From Paracoccaceae bacterium (GTDB taxonomy: Bacteria > Pseudomonadota > Alphaproteobacteria > Rhodobacterales > Rhodobacteraceae), in contig JAOTXT010000034.1 in the NCBI GenBank assembly GCA_029862205.1, forward strand, positions 1 to 44,692: a DNA stretch of 44,692 nt. Reading direction: 5' to 3'. Of this stretch, positions 16,720-25,017 are shown in pieces. Both the position numbers and the translations under genes were made by a program. Under the pieces are notes generated by a model, which saw only the letters and a list, made by a program, of their open reading frames with translations, was not told where the DNA came from and ran no database searches. The number at the start of each line of letters is the position of its first letter. Position 1 is the stretch's first letter.

Positions 16720-18213
16720 CTAGCCAATTTCCCCATCGCTGCCGCGCGCGGCGCGGTCGGTGACGATACGCTCGCGCGCAGCCTTGACTTCGTCGAGACG
16801 GGAAACGGGTGTCGCATGGGGCGCTTCACGCAGCTTTTCGGGCGCATCTCTCGCCTCTGCCGCGATCTGCAGCATCGCCTCGGCAAAGGCATCGAGCGTT
16901 TCCTTCGTTTCGGTCTCGGTCGGCTCGATCATCAAGGCTTCGCGCACGATCAGCGGAAAATAGTTGGTGGGCGGATGAAACCCGAAGTCCATCAGCCGCT
17001 TGCTGATATCGATGGCGCGGGCGCTGGAGCCTTCAGGGCGCCCTTCGCTGACGAATTCATGCATACAGAGCCGATCAAAGGGAACCGGATACTCGGACTT
17101 CAGGCGACCGCGGAGGTAGTTGGCGTTGAGCACCGCGTCGGCCGCGTTCGTGCGGAGACCCGCCGCGCCGAGCGCACGAATATAAGCGAAAGCGCGCACC
17201 AGCATCCCGAAATTGCCGTGGAAGGCGGTCATGCGGCCGATCGAGCGCTCCGGCCTCGCGAAGCGGTAGCGCGGGTCAGCGGCCGGATCATGCTCGACGA
17301 CCGGACCGGGCAGATATTCAGCCAGCCTAGCGCCCGCGCCGAGAGGGCCTGAGCCAGGCCCGCCACCACCATGCGGGGTCGCAAACGTCTTGTGAAGATT
17401 GAAGTGCATCACGTCGATGCCCAACTCTCCGGGCCTGACGACCGCCGTCAGCGCGTTCATGTTAGCGCCGTCGCCATAGACGAAGCCACCGGCGGCGTGG
17501 ACGAGTTCGACGATATCCCCGATCCGCTCCTCGAACAGGCCAAGCGTATTGGGATTGGTCAGCATGATCCCGGCAAGCCGGTCGTCGCAGGCAGCGCGGA
17601 CAGCGTCGATGTCAACATTGCCGCGCGCGTCCGAGGGGATTTCGACGGCGAGGAATCCAGCCATTCTTGCCGAAGCCGGGTTGGTCCCATGCGCCGTGTC
17701 CGGGACAAGGATCCGGTCCCGGTGCGCTTGACCGCGATCCGCATGGCAGGCACGGATCATCAGGAGCGCGGTCAACTCTCCCTGTGCTCCGGCGACGGGC
17801 TGGAGGGAGGCAGCAGCAAATCCGCCGATCTCTTTCAACGCTTCCTGAAGCCCGTGCATGATCTCAAGCGCGCCCTGAACCGTCGCCGCGTCCTGAAGCG
17901 GGTGGATCGAGGCGAAGCCCGGCAGCCGGGCAAGCTGTTCATTGATCTTGGGGTTGTGCTTCATCGTGCACGACCCGAGCGGATAAAAGCCGCTATCGAC
18001 GCCGAAATTCATCTGTGACAGGCGGAGGTAATGCCGCACGATCTGTGACTCGGAAAGCTCCGGCAGCCCGTTATCGGCTCTGAGCTGGGCGTCTGGCAGG
18101 GGCGCATCCGGCACGTCCGCTTTGGGCAGGGTGATCGCCCGGCGGCCCGCCACGCTCTGCTCGTAGAGCGTCCGTTCGAGCGGCTCCGTGTGCTTTGGTG
18201 ACGTATTGGTCAC
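16720..18213 (-). CDS. gcvPB: Glycine dehydrogenase (decarboxylating) subunit 2
   Basis: The PLP-carrying half of two-subunit glycine dehydrogenase (P-protein), which decarboxylates glycine and loads the aminomethyl group on lipoyl-GcvH. The PLP lysine is about residue 274 in NLHKTFATPHGGGGPGSGP, and the N-terminus has the family's SQMNFGVDSGFYPLGSCTMK. Length (497) is normal. The GTG start overlaps the gcvPA stop by four bases (GTGA), so subunits 1 and 2 are co-translated. The C-terminal tail (RETAPHATPVSRLDEVKA-like region, last 40 residues) is typical. No gcvT or gcvH is in the window, so the H-protein partner must be encoded elsewhere. Confidence 0.96.
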   Translation of the reverse strand: MTNTSPKHTEPLERTLYEQSVAGRRAITLPKADVPDAPLPDAQLRADNGLPELSESQIVRHYLRLSQMNFGVDSGFYPLGSCTMKHNPKINEQLARLPGFASIHPLQDAATVQGALEIMHGLQEALKEIGGFAAASLQPVAGAQGELTALLMIRACHADRGQAHRDRILVPDTAHGTNPASARMAGFLAVEIPSDARGNVDIDAVRAACDDRLAGIMLTNPNTLGLFEERIGDIVELVHAAGGFVYGDGANMNALTAVVRPGELGIDVMHFNLHKTFATPHGGGGPGSGPLGAGARLAEYLPGPVVEHDPAADPRYRFARPERSIGRMTAFHGNFGMLVRAFAYIRALGAAGLRTNAADAVLNANYLRGRLKSEYPVPFDRLCMHEFVSEGRPEGSSARAIDISKRLMDFGFHPPTNYFPLIVREALMIEPTETETKETLDAFAEAMLQIAAEARDAPEKLREAPHATPVSRLDEVKAARERIVTDRAARGSDGEIG

Positions 18214-19625
18214 GAGACCACTCCTGCGAGGGCATGGACCAGATTGTCGATCTCTGCCCGTGTATTGAGCTCGGTCACCGCGAGCAGCATCTGGTTCTCG
18301 TGGCCAGGGAATGACCCTCCAAGGTCATAACCGCCGATAATTTCATGATCCTCGAGCAGGATGGCGTTCACGTCCCTCGCGGGCCGCGTGAGTTCGATGA
18401 CAAACTCCTTGAAGAAATCACGGCCCTGCGCGTTTGCGTTCACCTTCACCTTGGGAATGGCCGAAATCTGCTTGGCTGCGTAATGGCTCTTGTTGAAGCA
18501 GAGCTCCGCCACCTCCCGCAAACCCGGCTTTCCCAGCGTTGCCAGATACACTGCGGCGGCCAGGGCACCGAGGGCCGAGTTGGTGCAGATGTTGCTGGTC
18601 GCCCGCTCGCGGCGGATATGCTGCTCGCGGGTTGCCAGTGTGAGCACATAGCCGCGCCGTCCCTCGGTGTCGGCGGTCTCGCCAACGACACGGCCGACGA
18701 GACGGCGGATATGCTCGCGCCGGGTCGCAAAGATGCCGAGCGACGGGCCTCCGAAATTGGGCGGCAGGCCCAACGGCTGGCCATCGGCGACCACCACATC
18801 GGCGCCATAGGCACCCGGTGGTTGGAAGAGGCCAAGAGCAATTGGATCGGAGACGACGATCAGCAGCGCCCCAAGCCCGTGCACGACCTGCGCGAGCCCG
18901 TCGATTTGTTCCGAGAGGCCGAAGAAGTTCGGATTCTGGACCACAACGGCCGCAGTGCTGGAATCGACGAATGGCAGGAGCCCGGAAGCGGCGATCGCCG
19001 GATCGTCGGGAACTAGAATCTCCGCATTGGTTCCCTGGAGGTAGGTTGTGGCAACTTCGCGGTAGTGGGGATGGACCGCAGGGGACATGACAATCCGGTC
19101 GCGTGCATCCCCGGTTGCGTCGAGGGCCAGCAGAATAGCCTCGGCGAGTGACGTCGCTCCGTCGTAATGGCTGGCGTTGCTGACCTCCATTCCGGTCAGT
19201 TGGCAGATCATGCTCTGATACTCGAACATCGCTTGCAGCATCCCCTGGCTCAGTTCGGGCTGATAGGGGGTATAGGCGGTGTAAAACTCGCCCCGCTGCA
19301 GCACATAGTCGACGGTCGCCGGAATGAAGTGGCGGTAGCTGCCGGCGCCCAGAAAACAGGGCCGGTCCTCGATGGGAGTGTTGCGTCGGGCCTGCCCCCG
19401 TAGTTCGCGGGCAAGATCAGCCTCGGCCAACGGTTCCGGCAGGTCGAGGGACGGGAAACGCAGGGGCTTGGGCACGTCGGCGAAAAGCTGCTCGGCCGAA
19501 GCGATACCGATTGTGCGGATCATTTCCGCATGCTCGGTTTCGGAATGTCGGGACTCAATCATTCCGCGATTGACCATGGTGGAAACATCCACGTCGGCAG
19601 CGGTCCGGGCCTTGACGTGCGTCAA
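18210..19625 (-). CDS. gcvPA: Glycine dehydrogenase (decarboxylating) subunit 1
   Basis: The non-PLP half of the two-subunit P-protein; with GcvPB it forms the active heterotetramer. Recognisable blocks are CFLGAGSYRHFIPATVDYVL, FYTAYTPYQPELSQGMLQAM, TGMEVSNASHYDGATSLAEA and, near the C-terminus, GGYDLGGSFPGHENQMLLAVTE. The TTG at 19625 overlaps the NAD-kinase-like stop (TTGA); an ATG at codon 17 or 22 is also possible and would match the family start (HSETEHAEMIRTIG) better. Length 450-471 is normal. It is followed by gcvPB with a four-base overlap. Confidence 0.95.
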   Translation of the reverse strand: MTHVKARTAADVDVSTMVNRGMIESRHSETEHAEMIRTIGIASAEQLFADVPKPLRFPSLDLPEPLAEADLARELRGQARRNTPIEDRPCFLGAGSYRHFIPATVDYVLQRGEFYTAYTPYQPELSQGMLQAMFEYQSMICQLTGMEVSNASHYDGATSLAEAILLALDATGDARDRIVMSPAVHPHYREVATTYLQGTNAEILVPDDPAIAASGLLPFVDSSTAAVVVQNPNFFGLSEQIDGLAQVVHGLGALLIVVSDPIALGLFQPPGAYGADVVVADGQPLGLPPNFGGPSLGIFATRREHIRRLVGRVVGETADTEGRRGYVLTLATREQHIRRERATSNICTNSALGALAAAVYLATLGKPGLREVAELCFNKSHYAAKQISAIPKVKVNANAQGRDFFKEFVIELTRPARDVNAILLEDHEIIGGYDLGGSFPGHENQMLLAVTELNTRAEIDNLVHALAGVVS

Positions 19626-20767
19626 CCGACGGGAACCATCCGCCGCAAGTGATAGCCGATGACAACGGAAAGGTAGCCGTTCCGACCGAGCTCCCGGTCG
19701 AGAGCAGCGTCCCCGGTGTCGAAGTGAAGCACTGGCGTCCGCTGCAGCTTCGCCGGAGTCGCCACGACAACAATATTTCCCGTGCCAATCCTGCGGATGA
19801 CCTCGGGACTCAGCTGAAGGTTCCCACGGCCCAGAACAAATCCCTGAGCGCCAATCGGGCTGAGGACGAGCACCGCGTTCTTCTTGTCGCCGAGCAGCCT
19901 GAGGATGGCGCGCTCATTCAGATCCCGCTCCACCAATCGACCGTTCAAGAACGCGTCGATCCCCAGCAGCGTCTTCTCGACGCCAACATGTTCTGCGACT
20001 GACTGTACGGTCGTTCCGGGGCCGAACAGGAAAACCGTGTCCCGACAAGCGCTGATCTGGTCGCGGAGATCATCAGCGATTTCTGCTTTCGCCTGGGCTT
20101 CGCTGGCCTCGACGGCGAAGGCCTTCGCGGTTTGCGTCAAGGTTGGCTCGAAGGGCGTCAGCGCCGAACCGACGGGTCGGATGACCCACTCGCCACAGCG
20201 GTAGCGCTCCTCATCGAGATCCAGGAGATCGGCCTCCGCCGCCTGAACCCGGCCTTCCAGAAATGCAAAGACAACCTTTGCTACGCGCTCAGGCGTGATG
20301 CCGAATACTCCCGAATACATTTTCACGCCGGACGGTATGCCAAGGATCGGGACAGTTTTCGCGGTCGCGGTCGCGATGTCGCGCGCCGTCCCATCACCAC
20401 CGCAAAAGAGGATCAGGTCAACCCCGGCCTCAAGAAAGCTCTGCACGGCCTGAACGGTGTCGTCGACGGTGGTGGGTGACGACGCTTGGTGGACAATCTC
20501 GATACTCTCGAAACTGGTGATCCGCAGCGCGTCACCACCCATCGCGCCTGAACAGGTTACCCAATCGAGATCCCGCTCCATCCGGCGCCCCGAAATCAGT
20601 GCCTTTAACGGTTTCAGCGACGCCAGCGCACGGTCCGCGGCAATCGGCGTTGCCCCCAACCTCACGGCCTCATCGGCGAGCCCATCAGTCCCCTTGAGGC
20701 CGATCTTTCCGCCCATGCCGGCGACTGGATTTATCAAAAAGCCAATCTTCACAATGGTTGCAGACAA
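19622..20767 (-). CDS. ATP-NAD kinase family protein (COG3199-like)
   Basis: A 381-residue cytosolic kinase-fold protein. The N-terminal IGFLINPVAGMGGKIGLKGTDG and GGDGTARD at residues 123-130 are hallmarks of the NAD/diacylglycerol kinase superfamily, and the long C-terminal part with LGIDAFLNGRLVERDLNE matches COG3199, distinct from housekeeping NAD kinase. The substrate may be NAD or another nucleotide-linked or acetoin-related molecule. Start is TTG 20767; no ATG is near. It sits between the SHMT-like gene (about 95 bases upstream) and gcvPA (four-base overlap), which suggests a link to the redox state of the glycine reaction. Confidence 0.85.
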   Translation of the reverse strand: MSATIVKIGFLINPVAGMGGKIGLKGTDGLADEAVRLGATPIAADRALASLKPLKALISGRRMERDLDWVTCSGAMGGDALRITSFESIEIVHQASSPTTVDDTVQAVQSFLEAGVDLILFCGGDGTARDIATATAKTVPILGIPSGVKMYSGVFGITPERVAKVVFAFLEGRVQAAEADLLDLDEERYRCGEWVIRPVGSALTPFEPTLTQTAKAFAVEASEAQAKAEIADDLRDQISACRDTVFLFGPGTTVQSVAEHVGVEKTLLGIDAFLNGRLVERDLNERAILRLLGDKKNAVLVLSPIGAQGFVLGRGNLQLSPEVIRRIGTGNIVVVATPAKLQRTPVLHFDTGDAALDRELGRNGYLSVVIGYHLRRMVPVG

Positions 20768-20863
20768 GCGCCTGTGGCCGTTTCGCGCATCGATTCAGAT
20801 CAATTCCAAGGTGCGAGGCAAGGTTTGCCTCAGTGCGTCCTTTGCCCCGCGGCCAGAAACAAT

Positions 20864-22210
20864 TCAGAAGCAATATTGCATCGAGGTGAACCGCTTACGA
20901 AAGCGTGTGACGTCCTCGCGCCATGCATCCTCGGCTCCATCCCCACCGCCAACGATTGCGGCCAGCAACGCGGCAAGTTCGCGAAAATCGTCCGGTCTCA
21001 TGCCGCATCGGGTCATCTCCTGAGTGCCCATCCGGACCCCGCTCGCGGCGGCGAAGCCGGGGTCGTCGTAGAAGGCCTGGGGGTTGGTGATGACGTTGTT
21101 GGCCTCCAGCCGTGTGGCGACCTCCTCGCCCTTACCCTTCGGTGTGCGCAGCAGAACCTGGTGGGTATCGGTATAATCATTCCCAGGATCGCCCTCGATC
21201 GTCAGCCCCTGATCAGCCAGCGCCCGGGCAAAGGCCTTGGCGTTGGCGATCACCTGCCCGGGATACTCGGAGCGGAAGCGCAGCATTTCGTAAGTTGCAC
21301 CAAGCAGCCCCAGCATAGTGCCCAAGTGATGGTTGCTTACATGGCCTGGGAAGGTGCGCCGCTCGATCAGATGCCAGAACGGATCGAAGGCGGAGCCCGG
21401 CGCGATGTTACTCAGAATGACCCCGCGCTGGGGTCCGAAAAAGGTTTTGTGCGTCGAGCCGGTGACGATGTCCGCTCCCTCCGCCAACGGAGACTGAAAC
21501 GCGGGACCGAGCAATCCCAGAACATGGGCTCCATCATACATGATCAGCGGGCGCCCAGGATTGTCGGCGCCGAATTCAGCGTGGACGAACTCCGCAATTT
21601 CGCGAACCGGCTCGGTTTCGATGATCACACTGCGGCCGAACACCAACAGTTCCGGCCGGGCGCGGAGAATTAGTTCCTTGGTTGCCGCAACATCGATCCG
21701 GTAGGGATTGTCCGCTTCTGCCGGGAAATGATCGGCAGCCGGACGGCCGGTCTCCGGGTCTGTCGCCAGGTAGTTCTTCAGCGCCCCCATCGGCTGGGCG
21801 CTCAGATGCCCGCCCCGGATCAGATCATGAACCAGAACGCGCGAGATCAGGCGCCGCTGGCCACCCGCCTTGCCGCTCCGGAATGCCTTGAACGCATCGT
21901 AGACCGTGTCGTTGGCCATCTGGCCACTGATGACCCGGGGCTCGATCCGGGTGCAGTCGAAGAACTTGCGCAACGCCTCCTTGAGCCGTTCCTCCACCTC
22001 CATGATGAAGCTGGTGCCCTTGTAGTAGCAAGTGGCGCCGATGTGCTCGTTGTAGCGTCCCGCGGGGTCGGCCGTGACGAGGGCGTCAATGTAGGCGGAG
22101 CACGGCTGCTCCGAGGGGATCAGATTAATGCATTCAGCACGGCGCCAACGGGAATTCGCTTGGGCTTCCCCTGCCAGCGCCGCGGCCAGAGTCTCCACGT
22201 CCTTTAACAA
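20864..22210 (-). CDS. Serine hydroxymethyltransferase-like PLP enzyme, divergent
   Basis: A 448-residue fold-type I PLP enzyme that heads the glycine unit. SHMT-like features are INLIPSEQPCSAYIDAL near residue 29 (compare LIASEN), DGAHVLGLL for PLP-binding Asp, and the PLP lysine near residue 254 in TGSTHKTFFGPQRGVIL. It departs from GlyA by replacing TTTHKTLRGPRGG and by lacking several folate-site residues, so the substrate may be another beta-hydroxy amino acid or a modified glycine acceptor. The start is TTG 22210 behind GGAGG (five-base spacer). It is directly downstream of a decayed cyclase fragment. Confidence 0.88.
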   Translation of the reverse strand: MLKDVETLAAALAGEAQANSRWRRAECINLIPSEQPCSAYIDALVTADPAGRYNEHIGATCYYKGTSFIMEVEERLKEALRKFFDCTRIEPRVISGQMANDTVYDAFKAFRSGKAGGQRRLISRVLVHDLIRGGHLSAQPMGALKNYLATDPETGRPAADHFPAEADNPYRIDVAATKELILRARPELLVFGRSVIIETEPVREIAEFVHAEFGADNPGRPLIMYDGAHVLGLLGPAFQSPLAEGADIVTGSTHKTFFGPQRGVILSNIAPGSAFDPFWHLIERRTFPGHVSNHHLGTMLGLLGATYEMLRFRSEYPGQVIANAKAFARALADQGLTIEGDPGNDYTDTHQVLLRTPKGKGEEVATRLEANNVITNPQAFYDDPGFAAASGVRMGTQEMTRCGMRPDDFRELAALLAAIVGGGDGAEDAWREDVTRFRKRFTSMQYCF

Positions 22211-22252
22211 TCGAACCTCCCTAGTCCCTTGCGGCCGCGTTTGTGCGGCGGC

Positions 22253-22437
22253 TCAGCAAATCCTGCTTGGGCCGGCAGAGACCACCGGCGAGCCATCGCC
22301 CATCATCTTGAAGATCCTACCGTCGTGTCTTGCCGTTTCAGGGTCAAACACTTCGGTCCGAAAATGCTTCAGCGCGGAAAGCGTGCCGCTACCTCCTCTT
22401 CCATGCGGACTGAATAAAGGCTAGCCAGCCGCCATAC
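22253..22437 (-). pseudogene. Remnant of a class III nucleotidyl cyclase
   Basis: Minus-strand translation gives YSVRMEEE and then, after a frame change near 22388, LSALKHFRTEVFDPE and GRIFKMMGDGS before a stop at 22253. These match the start of class III cyclase catalytic domains (GYSRLMxxDE-GTL-LKxxRxEVIDP-GRIVKTTGDG). Less than a third of the domain remains, with a shift, so it is not functional. It lies in the 5' region of the SHMT-like operon, whose promoter may have been set by this event. Confidence 0.7.
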
Positions 22438-22440
22438 GTC

Positions 22441-22893
22441 AGGAGCAACCAACAATGTTGGTGTCCGAAATCGCGGCTAGGCGGCGCTCCACTGGACGTC
22501 TCCCGTAGGAGAAAGATTGGCGGCATGGGCTGGTGGAATCAATCGCAGTCGCGCTGCAACGGAATGTCGGCCTCTGTCACAATCGAGACCTTCGACCGGC
22601 TGTGCCAAACGTCAATCATCGAGCGAACTACGGACACTCTGTGCATAAGGTCTCATTCGGCCCGCAGCCGCCGTTCACTCGCTCGATCAGATGACCCTCC
22701 ACTGTTCTGAAAGCGGCCATCCGTATCCGTTGCAGCAAATCCATGGCAGCGAAGGTCGAATCATTGGCACATTTCAGACCTGGATCAGGCGCAAGCTGAA
22801 TGCGTACTCATGACCCTAAGATGCCTTATGACCGCGTCCGGCTCGCAATGATCGTTCGCCTCCACCGTCTGTCATCCTAGCCAACTGAGTGAG
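22441..22893. other. Intergenic region with no supported gene
   Basis: No coding frame of good quality. Short phrases such as AATGTCGGCC (22562) and ATGACCC recur on the other side of the repeat-protein gene (23718, 23776), hinting at degenerate copies of one interspersed sequence. No riboswitch-like fold was recognised upstream of the glycine unit. Confidence 0.4.
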
Positions 22894-22923
22894 CGGCGTT
22901 GGTTGAGGAGGCTCAACGCCAAA

Positions 22924-22954
22924 CCGCCCAGCCATTCCCCAAATGGCTGGGCGG
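22924..22954 (-). terminator. Strong hairpin after the Pro/Glu repeat gene
   Basis: A perfect 13-base stem (CCGCCCAGCCATT with AATGGCTGGGCGG) and a five-base loop, about 70 bases past the stop of the leftward repeat-protein gene. Leftward it is followed by a short TTT tract, so a rho-independent terminator is plausible. Confidence 0.6.
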
Positions 22955-23024
22955 CATGTTAGAGCCTGATTACCGAAAGGTTTGCGCGCTCCCGTTGCGC
23001 ATCAGGACTCTCGCCTTTGGCGCG

Positions 23025-23429
23025 TCAGATCCAGATATCAAAAACGTCTGGTAGGTCCGCGGCAGGAATCTCCGGTAGATCGGCTTGAGCGGCCGCGGTT
23101 GCTTCCGGCAGGCTCAGCTCGGGGAACTCCGGCGCAGAGAACTCTGGCACTTCCGCGGGCGTGTCCGGACGGTCCGGTAACTCCGGCAGGTCCATCGAAG
23201 GCAGCTCCGGTGCGTGCTCTTCCGGAGTGTTGCTGGTGGCCGCCTCCGGCAGGCTTACCTCGGGGAACTGCTGTGCAGTTGGTTCCGGTAACTCCGTCGG
23301 CACTTCCGGACGATCCGGAAGACTAGGCAGTTCTTTCGATGGCAGTTCCGGTGCGTGTTCTTCCGGTACGTTGTTGGCAATTGCCTCTACTGCCTGGCTC
23401 GGCGGAGCGATGTTGGTTGGTCTGATCAT
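23025..23429 (-). CDS. Pro/Glu-rich tandem-repeat protein
   Basis: A 134-residue acidic, proline-rich protein with no predicted signal peptide or membrane segment. After a short N-terminus (MIRPTNIAPPSQAV) it contains two consecutive 47-residue units, each built of PEEHAPELPS, LPDRP and FPE[VL]SLPEA, then a partial third unit ending in DLPDVFDIWI. Composition predicts an extended or disordered chain with repeated short acidic-proline motifs, perhaps a binding or scaffolding surface. The frame is open 23 codons further, but ATG 23429 has GGGGGTGG upstream. A 24-base palindrome lies 53-76 bases upstream, and a strong hairpin follows the stop. I do not recognise the family. Confidence 0.7.
   Translation of the reverse strand: MIRPTNIAPPSQAVEAIANNVPEEHAPELPSKELPSLPDRPEVPTELPEPTAQQFPEVSLPEAATSNTPEEHAPELPSMDLPELPDRPDTPAEVPEFSAPEFPELSLPEATAAAQADLPEIPAADLPDVFDIWI
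23091..23372 (-). repeat. Two direct 141-base repeats inside the Pro/Glu protein gene
   Basis: Units at 23372-23232 and 23231-23091 encode 47 residues each, with the same PEEHAPELPS start and SLPEA end. Most differences keep the charge and proline pattern. Confidence 0.8.
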
Positions 23430-23481
23430 ATCCACCCCCTTATCTTGAATGCAAAAATTACCAAACGGCCCAGAACTGAAC

Positions 23482-23505
23482 AATCGCTTTTGATTCAAAA
23501 CGATT
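23482..23505 (-). promoter_or_regulatory. Near-perfect palindrome upstream of the Pro/Glu repeat gene
   Basis: AATCGCTTTTGA and TCAAAACGATT form an inverted repeat around one base, with one extra base in one arm. It lies 53-76 bases upstream of the ATG, where an operator would be expected. No -10 is clear, and the regulator is unknown. Confidence 0.45.
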
Positions 23506-24001
23506 TTTTCAACCTACAAGTGTATCGCTTTCAGCTGCCCAAATATTTACGACTCGCGCCCGCGCGCATCTCCATCGATGACCCAATCGGGTAAACTGCC
23601 GATCTGCTAAATCGCCCATCGGCAGAAGAACGCCGATGTCCGGAAGTGGCAAAACAGGACGTTCCGCGACGGCCGGGCGAAGGTCCGTTGATCGGCACAT
23701 AGTTGACGCTGGAGGCGAATGTCGGCCTTCCGGCGCATTTGAGGCCTAACCGGCAGCCGCCCTGGATGTCGCCCTATGACCCAAACCAGACGAAGCGTCG
23801 ATCGCCGGACATTGAGCGATAGGCACGAAATTATTCCTCACTCGCTAACCGGAACGGAAAGGTCTCGGCTGCTCTTGAAGTGATGAAACCATGTTGAACG
23901 TCGTCCGATCTGCCTCCAATTTTGAGACCTCACCAACGCCTGATGGCGGTTCTTATTTGGAGCCAAAGAACATTGCTAAGCTTCGAATTCCGCTAATCGA
24001 A
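23506..24001. other. Intergenic region with no supported gene
   Basis: Only short, compositionally odd frames (for example 23509-23700 minus). Phrases shared with 22.5-22.8 kb suggest degenerate interspersed sequence. Nothing else seen. Confidence 0.4.
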
Positions 24002-24015
24002 TTGACTGCGCTCAA
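24002..24015 (+). promoter_or_regulatory. Imperfect FNR/FixK-like site upstream of lipoprotein
   Basis: TTGAC-TGCG-CTCAA has one mismatch from TTGAY-N4-RTCAA and lies 64-77 bases upstream of the lipoprotein ATG. No strong -10 was seen at the class II distance. Confidence 0.3.
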
Positions 24016-24078
24016 ACGTGTGTGAGAGACTTAGAAGCTGCTTCGCGCGCTTTCAAACGAAACCGCAGGAGGCGGAAA

Positions 24079-24996
24079 ATGATTACCGGAAAATCGAAAT
24101 GTCTTTTGGCGTTGGCGTTGTCGCTGACCATTGCCGCATGCACCTCTGGGGCAGAGGTGCCTGTGATGATGATGCAATCGCCCTCCAATGGAATTGAGTC
24201 GAACGAACTTGTCGTCGATGGAAATCGCGGCACAATCGCGCTGTCGAACATCGGTGCAATTCGGAAAACGCTGTCAGAGTATAGCAGCGTTGCCGGCCAC
24301 GGTAGCCTCGGCCATCGTATCCAGCACATCCGCACGGCGAACCTCGACTCAGCAGAAAGTGTTCCGGGCCTGACCGGTCTGGGCGGCGTTCTTGGGCACG
24401 CTTTCCTCGACCTGACCGAGCAAGGGCTACAGGGTAACAATTTCAACGGTCAGGCCCGTGTCGTCGTCTCGATGAGCGGCCAGATTCTTGATTACGAGTA
24501 CGACTCGAGCGATGGCAGCGGGCTGATCGAGGCGGTCACCTATATCTCGCGCAGCGTCGTCACACCGGGCCTGGGTGTGCCACCGGCGCGCGTGACTGCC
24601 TACAAATATAAGGTCGAAGTCGATCCCGGCGGCTTCACCGTCGTGCCCCACAGCAACAACCGCGATGATCCCTTCCCGGGAACCCTGGCCTTCAGCCCCG
24701 AGATGCTCGACCGTGTCGAGAGCCTAGGCTTCATGTATAAGCTTTGGGCCAACGGGACCGCGATCGGGGTCACGGATGTCTGGCGTGACGATAATTTCCA
24801 ATGGGGCAGTCCGGCGAATTTCACGCTGCTCGATCCGTCCGATCCTGAGTATGCGCGGCTTTATCAGACCGATGCCGACAGCTGCATCGACATGATGTTC
24901 GTCGATCAGCCGCCTGCGACTTACGCCGACCTCCAAGGTCCACCTTTCTACTGCTTGGGCCGGTGCGCGGATCCGTTGCTGATCAACACCCGCTGA
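24079..24996 (+). CDS. Uncharacterised lipoprotein
   Basis: A 305-residue secreted protein. A short charged N-terminus (MITGKSK), hydrophobic stretch and lipobox IAAC give lipidation at Cys21. The rest has no motif I can name; it has two cysteine clusters near the C-terminus (DSCIDMMF and FYCLGRCADP) that may form disulfides, plus Gly/Ser-rich beta-type sequence in the middle (VVVSMSGQILDYEYDSSDGSG). ATG 24079 follows AGGAGG by six bases, decisive against an upstream in-frame start at 24022. It is convergent with the large cyclase gene with a 21-base gap. Confidence 0.7.
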   Translation: MITGKSKCLLALALSLTIAACTSGAEVPVMMMQSPSNGIESNELVVDGNRGTIALSNIGAIRKTLSEYSSVAGHGSLGHRIQHIRTANLDSAESVPGLTGLGGVLGHAFLDLTEQGLQGNNFNGQARVVVSMSGQILDYEYDSSDGSGLIEAVTYISRSVVTPGLGVPPARVTAYKYKVEVDPGGFTVVPHSNNRDDPFPGTLAFSPEMLDRVESLGFMYKLWANGTAIGVTDVWRDDNFQWGSPANFTLLDPSDPEYARLYQTDADSCIDMMFVDQPPATYADLQGPPFYCLGRCADPLLINTR

Positions 24997-25017
24997 CGAT
25001 AAAGCACCTGCGTGGCG

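Noticed and set aside
22211-22500. Glycine riboswitch upstream of the glycine unit
   Set aside because: No conserved glycine-aptamer core was found; the region is mostly decayed cyclase sequence.
23481-23510. TTGATTCAAAA as an FNR-type box
   Set aside because: The half sites are adjacent without the four-base spacer; listed instead as an unassigned palindrome.
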